DNA of 57,242 nucleotides, from contig NZ_PPRF01000004.1 in assembly GCF_002902145.1 (NCBI RefSeq), forward strand, positions 1-57,242. The letters run 5' to 3'. Numbering within the stretch: the first letter of the stretch is position 1; each line of letters opens with the position of its first letter. Below the pieces are notes generated by a model that saw only the letters and a list, made by a program, of their open reading frames with translations, made no database searches and had not been told where the DNA came from. This document shows, one piece after another, positions 51,927 through 57,242 of the stretch. A program made the translations under genes and the position numbers. The DNA comes from Staphylococcus rostri. Its GTDB lineage: Bacteria > Bacillota > Bacilli > Staphylococcales > Staphylococcaceae.

Positions 51927-52310
51927 AGTTGTAACCTCCTCACGTAATAAAAGCTATGGTCGAAAAATTTTGCGCTAACAAATTCAAAAAGCTAAAAATT
52001 ATGAACGTATAATCTTATGTGTGCTATTAAATTATATATACAATTTTTTTGGTTTTGTCAAAAAATAATTGAAAAATAACATTAAAGATGTGAAAAACAT
52101 AAACTTAGTGAGAAAAGAATAGTGTGAAATAAAACGCAACAACACATATTTGACAAGGTTTTGAACCTTATTTTAATGATAGATAATTAATCGTGCGCAA
52201 TAGATGGAAATATAGTCTGGATACTATATTTATATAGGAAGTTAATGAAAAACGATTTTTGATTATAGCATTTTGTTTTTATATAAGAAAGTAATAAGAT
52301 ACTATGCGAC
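51927..52310. other. Intergenic region between the AraC and CdaR genes
   Basis: It is AT-rich. It contains TTGACA (52150-52155) overlapping the palindrome AAGGTT-TTG-AACCTT (52155-52169) on the plus strand; the -10 region is poor. No gene is seen. Confidence 0.5.
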
Positions 52311-52343
52311 AAAAAAACTGGAGCAGTATATTGCCCCAGTTTG
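52311..52343 (-). terminator. Terminator of the CdaR-type gene
   Basis: On the minus strand AACTGGGGCA pairs with TGCTCCAGTT, followed by T6. Confidence 0.8.
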
Positions 52344-52364
52344 TGTTGTTATCATATTGACGGT

Positions 52365-53492
52365 TTAGCGTGTTTTATAATGGTACTGCGCAATGCGTAA
52401 TAAAACGATACCGTCTATGGTATTAGGATCCCATCCAGTAATCTCGTGAATTTTCTTTATACGATAGTTCAAAGTATTACGGTGGATGAATAAATCGTTA
52501 GCTGTTTTAACCAGTTTACCATGATTCTTGAAGTAGGCCTCAACGGTCTCATTAAGATATTTATCGCCACCAAATGACACGAGTTTCTTATAATTGGCGA
52601 TGAGTGATGCCTCTTCATCTGGTGAATGTTTTCGGATGTTCTGACAGATGATTTCAAGTTCATAATCTTTATATGCGTAGAGACCTTCTGAATGATTCAT
52701 TGAAAGAACGAGTTTTTTGAGTGATTGTGATTCGTTGTAAGACTGAATGAGTCCTTGAATCCCCGAATTAAAGTCTCCAATTGTAATCAGCGTGCGTTCA
52801 AAGCCTTCTTGTAACATCGCGTTTTCAATAAAGCGTTTTAACTCTTCTAATGTCTTGCCACGATTGACATTGGCTTTAAATACGAACAGCAATTCTTGTG
52901 GTGTCAGTTCTAATATATCATCATCATGGAGTTGCCAGTCGTTCAAAGCACTCTTGATTGCTCGAATTTTCGATTTACTCGTTGTATTAATAGAAATTGA
53001 AGCGACCGCCACTTTGTTCTTCAACCCAAGAAAGTCAACAATTTGCTTACGGCTGTAGCTATGCGTCGTCATGTCTTTATTGAATAGTATGTTGGAAAGC
53101 ATTTGTGTACGTGATAAAGAGCTTTTGAATCGCACAGAACGTTCAATTTCTTGTTCGATAATGAACTCTGCAGTTACTTTGAGTAGGCGTGAAGATTCGC
53201 GCACTTCTTCAGGTGCTCCTGCAATGAGTAACGCACCATATGTTGCCTCTTGATATTCAAAAGGTAAAATGATTCCCGGTGTTTTCACCTTCCAAAAGTT
53301 CATATCTTCTTCTTCAATTTCAATAGGCAGATTGCGCTGAATTGAATGTAGTGCAGCATGATGTATCTCACCCAGTCTCTCTGAGTTTGACGTCGCAATA
53401 ATTTGCCCACTTTTATTAACAACTTGTACATTTCTTTTAATAATTGTGGCTATTTTTTTAACAACCATTTGTGCCCAATGTTGATTTACCAT
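52365..53492 (-). CDS. CdaR/PucR-type transcriptional regulator
   Basis: The gene encodes 375 residues from the ATG at 53492, with AGAGGGAG upstream. The N-terminal ~130 residues are a sugar-diacid recognition domain (VVNKSGQIIATSN), a middle GGDEF-like/CdaR region follows, and the C-terminal PucR helix-turn-helix reads LVKTANDLFIHRNTLNYRIKKI (residues ~325-350). In other bacteria CdaR controls glycerate and glucarate genes; no such gene is adjacent. It is cytosolic and monocistronic. Confidence 0.88.
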   Translation of the reverse strand: MVNQHWAQMVVKKIATIIKRNVQVVNKSGQIIATSNSERLGEIHHAALHSIQRNLPIEIEEEDMNFWKVKTPGIILPFEYQEATYGALLIAGAPEEVRESSRLLKVTAEFIIEQEIERSVRFKSSLSRTQMLSNILFNKDMTTHSYSRKQIVDFLGLKNKVAVASISINTTSKSKIRAIKSALNDWQLHDDDILELTPQELLFVFKANVNRGKTLEELKRFIENAMLQEGFERTLITIGDFNSGIQGLIQSYNESQSLKKLVLSMNHSEGLYAYKDYELEIICQNIRKHSPDEEASLIANYKKLVSFGGDKYLNETVEAYFKNHGKLVKTANDLFIHRNTLNYRIKKIHEITGWDPNTIDGIVLLRIAQYHYKTR

Positions 53493-53941
53493 TTCATCAA
53501 TACTCCCTCTGAAAATCCAAATCGCCATTTTCTATGATGTGTTACACATAATGATTTGACTGGATCGTCCAATTAATACATAAATTTTTGGTTAAGCGGT
53601 TTTATTTACCCCAAAAAATTAATTTACACTAGACAATATATAACACACATTAAACTTAATATAAATGTGAATTATATTTTATGCTTTGATATTGTGCATG
53701 TGCCCAAAACTGTTTTTTTACATATATATATATACACAAATCATTTCGCACCTATGATGACGCTTTTTATTACATATTTCTATCAATTTAAATTAACAAA
53801 TATTATTGAGATTAGATTATTGGAATAAGATAAAGAATCATTAAATTATAATTTGTATGTTAGCATTTGAATTGTATTGTCCAATGTAATTTATTAATCG
53901 CATTTAGATTGGACATAAACTATTTGAAAAGGAGCAATGAA
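53493..53941. promoter_or_regulatory. Divergent regulatory region of the CdaR gene and the adhesin
   Basis: It is ~450 bp, very AT-rich, and includes a TATATATATATA tract near 53727. A long-spaced inverted repeat TGTCCAAT (53878-53885) / ATTGGACA (53908-53915) lies shortly before the adhesin start, and a related CGTCCAAT occurs near 53566. I see no gene in it. Confidence 0.5.
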
Positions 53942-56900
53942 ATGGCTAATAAAAAGACCACAAACTCAAAGCGTTTCGACTTTTTGCCAAACAAGCAAAA
54001 CAAGTATTCGATTCGCAAATTCACAGTTGGCACAGCCTCGATTTTAGTAGGGGCAACATTAGTATTTGGGGCATACAATGATGCACAAGCAGAAGAATTA
54101 GACAGCAAAACGACAGAAGAAGCAGCTGCAACAGAAGAGGAACCTGCAGATGAAGCAGCAGTAACAGAAGAAGCGGCGACAACAGAAGAACAAGCTGTAG
54201 ATACTGCAGACACATCTAAGGAAGAAACTACAACTGAAGAAGCTCCTAAAGAAGAAACAGCAGTAACAGAAGAAGCTGACACAACAGCTGAGCAACCAGC
54301 AGAAGAAACAACAAAATCAGCATCTGTTATTACGGCTGCAGAAACAACAGAAGAAGCTACAACAGCTGAACAACCTGCAAGCACAACAACAGAAACAACA
54401 CCTTCTTCAGACGCAACAGCAGAGGAAGCGCCTGCAACAACTCCAGAGACAACAACAGAACAACCAGCAGCAGTTCCTACAACTGACATCAAAACTGTAA
54501 CAGATCAAACATCAGCAGCAGATTACTTAGCAGCTGAGAAAAACATCTCTACAGAAGAAGCGAACAAAATTGCAAGTAACTTAAACGGAACGTTAACTGA
54601 AGTAACTCCAGAAGCGTTACAACAAGCACTTGTTGATTATTTAGCAAATGAGCAAAATAAATACAACGTTGATGGTACTTTAGCAGCGGTTCGTGAAGAA
54701 ACTGCATTAACTAATGAAGATGTTGTAACTGAGGAACCAGTATCAACTGCTATGTTCCGTTCAGCACCAACAACTGCAACTCGTGCAGCAGATACAACTA
54801 CATCTACACGTGCGTTTGATAGTGAATTACAACAAGCAGCACAAGATGGCGCGCTTTACGTTCCAGGTGTAGAAGGTCAAAAACAAAGCTATGCTGGTAA
54901 AGCATGGATTTACAGAGGCGGAAATATCAATTCTCCTGGTAATGAACCACTACAAAACGCTAAAATTTACTTACAATGGGTAAATGGTGACGGTTTTGTA
55001 TCACCAGTTTATTACACAACTACAAACCCAGATGGTTCATATGTATTTGATCTTTCTAAATCAGTAATCGATAGTACAGGTAAAGAACAAAAATTCCAAT
55101 TAGCTGGCGACGGTAACTTCGCAGTTAGAACATGGGTAGAAAATCCAGATCCGGAAAAATATAACGTGATTAAACACGGTGACCAAAAATATGGTTTCCA
55201 TACACGTACAAGCCGTACTAACGAATCTTGGGACTTCACTGCAGGTGTTAACCGTATCGTTAACGGTCAAGTACTTGTTCAAGAAAAAATTAGCCAAAAT
55301 GATTGGTTAATGAAACCTAAAGATCAATGGACAGAGTCACCAAACGCTGACGGTATTTGGCCAAACGAAGGTCTTTACGGTAAAGTAACGGGTAAAGTTT
55401 GGTATGAAACAAACGACCCATCTGGTTCAGACTCTCGTGCTTGGAAGAAAGACTCATGGGATTTAAATGCAACTGGTGTTAAAGTAGTTGCTTCATACGT
55501 AAATGACGAAGTAACACGTCAATTTGACGCATGGAAAGAAGCTAATAAAGGTTACACTTTAGAAGACTTCAGAGCAGCACAACAAGACATCGTAACAAAA
55601 TACCAAGCTGAAAATGGTCAAGGTTCTCATATCGCAGAATCAGTAGTTGGTACAGTTGATTCAAACGGTAACTACTACATTCCATTCAAAGGTTTATACG
55701 GTGTAAGTGCAACACAACAAAATAGTGGTTTGAAAATTTCTCATACAATTACTGATGAAGAGTATGGTCAATTAGTGAAAGACGAAGATGTGAATCACAG
55801 CAGTCTTTTACAATGGAACGGTACAATTGGTCAAAAACACCGTCACATTAACTCTGACTATATGTACATTGCACCTATGATTGACGACTATGCAATCTGG
55901 GGTAACAACTATCAAAACAACATGTTCACAACAGCTGATGCTGGACGTGATATCTTTGATGCACAAATGTTAGCTGGAGCGAACGGTAGCGGCCAAGACT
56001 TCGCTGCATTAGCACCACAACCAATGCACGACGTTTTAGTTTACGATTCACAAAAGAATTTCGCAGTTCCTGGCGATACAGTTGAATCTAAATCAGGCGG
56101 TTTATTACCATCACGTGAATACCAAATCCAATGGTTTAAAGATGGTGTCGCAATTGGTGATCCAGTATCTAAAGTATCTAACGTAGACGGTACAATTGGT
56201 TCAGTACCAATCACAGTACCAGCAGACTTAGATAAGAATGCGACATACACATCAGCAATCTTCTTACCAAACCGTAGCACAACTGATTTATCTGACGCAC
56301 TTGCAGTAGACTCATTCACAGCAGTTGTTGATCAAAATATTATCAACGAACCAGCTTATGAAGATACTTCAGTAGCAGCAGGTGAAGAAGGTTCAGTAAC
56401 ACCAACATTCACGGACAAAAACGGTAACCCAGTAGAAACAAGTAACGTACCATTAGATGCAGAAGCACCATTTATTCTTGATCCTAATGCGACAGATGTT
56501 CCTGAAGGCGTTAAAGTAGATCCGAAAACAGGTGAAATCACATTCACACCAACACCAGATCAAGTTGGTCAAGAAATTACAGTACCAGTTGTTGTCACTT
56601 ATGAAGATGGTACAACAGACACAGTTAATGCGAAATTCACTGTAACAGCACCAACACCAGATGCTGATAAATATGATCCAACAGCAACACCTGAAGAAGT
56701 AGAAAAAGGTGGAGACTACGACTTAACAGATAACGTTGATACAAAAGGTCTTCCAGAAGGTACAACAGTTAAAGATGTAACACCAACAGGTACAATCGAT
56801 ACGAATACACCTGGTGAGTACCCAGGTAAAGTAGAAGTAACATACCCAGATGGTTCAAAAGATACAGTGGACGTACCAGTAACAGTTAAGCCATCACAAG

Positions 56901-57242
56901 CGGATGAAAATGATCCAACTGTAACACCTGAAGAAGTAGAAAAAGGTGGAGAGTATGACTTAACAGATAACGTTGACACATCTAAATTACCAGATGGTAC
57001 AAAAGTTACAGATGTAACACCAGACGGTACAATCGATACAAACACACCTGGCGATTACACAGGTAAAGTGGAAGTAACATACCCAGATGGTTCTAAAGAA
57101 ACTGTAGACGTACCAGTTAAAGTTAACCCATCACAAGCAGATCAAAACGATCCAACAGCAACACCAGAAGTGGTTGAACAAGGTGGAACAGTAGACTTAA
57201 CAGATAACGTTGATACAAAAGGTCTTCCAGAAGGTACAACAG
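53942..57242 (+). CDS. YSIRK-type Esp/Rib-family surface adhesin, 3' end outside window
   Basis: The reading frame is open for 1,100 codons to the window edge. AAAAGGAG precedes the ATG at 53942. [16 protein letters not shown] marks the signal peptide, cleaved near AQA-EEL (~50). A Glu/Thr/Ala-rich region (~51-185) and a short helical part (~190-265) precede a beta-rich adhesive region (~295-790) with [23 protein letters not shown] and MHDVLVYD, wording close to the N-terminal part of enterococcal Esp. A RibLong-like module (~800-905) leads to 79-residue Rib repeats with VTYPDGS. A C-terminal LPxTG anchor is expected beyond the edge. It is probably a biofilm or host-binding adhesin. Confidence 0.88.
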   Translation, partial: MANKKTTNSKRFDFLPNKQNKYSIRKFTVGTASILVGATLVFGAYNDAQAEELDSKTTEEAAATEEEPADEAAVTEEAATTEEQAVDTADTSKEETTTEEAPKEETAVTEEADTTAEQPAEETTKSASVITAAETTEEATTAEQPASTTTETTPSSDATAEEAPATTPETTTEQPAAVPTTDIKTVTDQTSAADYLAAEKNISTEEANKIASNLNGTLTEVTPEALQQALVDYLANEQNKYNVDGTLAAVREETALTNEDVVTEEPVSTAMFRSAPTTATRAADTTTSTRAFDSELQQAAQDGALYVPGVEGQKQSYAGKAWIYRGGNINSPGNEPLQNAKIYLQWVNGDGFVSPVYYTTTNPDGSYVFDLSKSVIDSTGKEQKFQLAGDGNFAVRTWVENPDPEKYNVIKHGDQKYGFHTRTSRTNESWDFTAGVNRIVNGQVLVQEKISQNDWLMKPKDQWTESPNADGIWPNEGLYGKVTGKVWYETNDPSGSDSRAWKKDSWDLNATGVKVVASYVNDEVTRQFDAWKEANKGYTLEDFRAAQQDIVTKYQAENGQGSHIAESVVGTVDSNGNYYIPFKGLYGVSATQQNSGLKISHTITDEEYGQLVKDEDVNHSSLLQWNGTIGQKHRHINSDYMYIAPMIDDYAIWGNNYQNNMFTTADAGRDIFDAQMLAGANGSGQDFAALAPQPMHDVLVYDSQKNFAVPGDTVESKSGGLLPSREYQIQWFKDGVAIGDPVSKVSNVDGTIGSVPITVPADLDKNATYTSAIFLPNRSTTDLSDALAVDSFTAVVDQNIINEPAYEDTSVAAGEEGSVTPTFTDKNGNPVETSNVPLDAEAPFILDPNATDVPEGVKVDPKTGEITFTPTPDQVGQEITVPVVVTYEDGTTDTVNAKFTVTAPTPDADKYDPTATPEEVEKGGDYDLTDNVDTKGLPEGTTVKDVTPTGTIDTNTPGEYPGKVEVTYPDGSKDTVDVPVTVKPSQADENDPTVTPEEVEKGGEYDLTDNVDTSKLPDGTKVTDVTPDGTIDTNTPGDYTGKVEVTYPDGSKETVDVPVKVNPSQADQNDPTATPEVVEQGGTVDLTDNVDTKGLPEGTT
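56675..57242 (+). repeat. Tandem 237-bp Rib repeats in the adhesin, array runs off the edge
   Basis: Units start at DPT(A/V)TPE codons at 56675, 56912 and 57149, exactly 237 bp (79 codons) apart. Each has [21 protein letters not shown] and [11 protein letters not shown]. The third unit is cut by the window end. Confidence 0.92.

Noticed and set aside
53920-54492. A 190-codon minus-strand frame opposite the adhesin start
   Set aside because: It mirrors the Glu/Thr/Ala-rich repeats of the adhesin, giving a biased Val/Ser/Ala protein; the plus-strand gene has a signal peptide and binding site.
1-57242. Prophage, insertion sequence, plasmid or defence-system genes
   Set aside because: No transposase, integrase, phage structural gene, restriction enzyme, toxin-antitoxin pair or Cas gene was recognised on either strand.

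Overview
The window is an AT-rich stretch of a Staphylococcus chromosome. The evidence is a set of staphylococcal hallmark genes: the sstABCD iron-siderophore operon, cidR-cidAB, the autolysin-type genes isaA and ssaA, a YSIRK-signal lipase, relP, galU-pgcA, and YSIRK surface proteins. The proteins resemble but are not identical to those of S. aureus, so a non-aureus, probably animal-associated species is likely; the species itself cannot be fixed from sequence reading alone. No rRNA, tRNA, insertion sequence, prophage or CRISPR array was seen.

Layout. 1-4 kb: small housekeeping genes (DUF2200, YozE-like, QueH) and a divergent Rrf2 regulator / NAD(P)H oxidoreductase pair with clear operators. 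4-12 kb: a cell-surface glycan block, in which an epimerase plus a TagF-type/GT4 fusion transferase run convergently to galU-pgcA; a GlcNAc-type PTS transporter follows. 12-17 kb: secreted lipase, nitroreductase, fructosamine-kinase-like gene. 16.6-20.3 kb: a YknWXYZ-like ABC export system. 20-25 kb: CDF metal efflux, universal stress protein, cidR-cidAB. 25-29.3 kb: Fur-controlled sstABCD. 29.5-35.3 kb: SarZ-like MarR regulator with a divergent nitroreductase, relP, and three cell-wall enzymes (M23 endopeptidase, CHAP amidase, IsaA transglycosylase), isaA carrying a good WalR box. 35.7-40.8 kb: tandem PPK2 polyphosphate enzyme, hydrolase, cyclase and MFS efflux. 41-49.4 kb: a large M60-type (mucin-targeting family) surface metalloprotease, dicarboxylate symporter, SDR, FAD protein and Nudix hydrolase. 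49.9-57.2 kb: a large AraC-type regulator, a CdaR/PucR-type regulator and the first 1,100 codons of an Esp/Rib-type YSIRK adhesin that runs off the right edge.

The most unusual signal is not a gene. Two copies of a ~95-nt non-coding element (8-102 and 14344-14440) fold into the same long multi-helix hairpin, and most helices differ between copies by compensating base changes. This points to a dispersed element whose structure is conserved. Two other intergenic repeat families are also present: a hairpin family built around GGGACA...TGTCCC, and a 52-bp family.

Together the genes describe envelope construction and remodelling, host-surface interaction (adhesin, M60 protease, lipase), iron uptake and redox/stress handling. 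Several genes carry candidate catabolite (cre), WalR, Fur or sigma-B sites.
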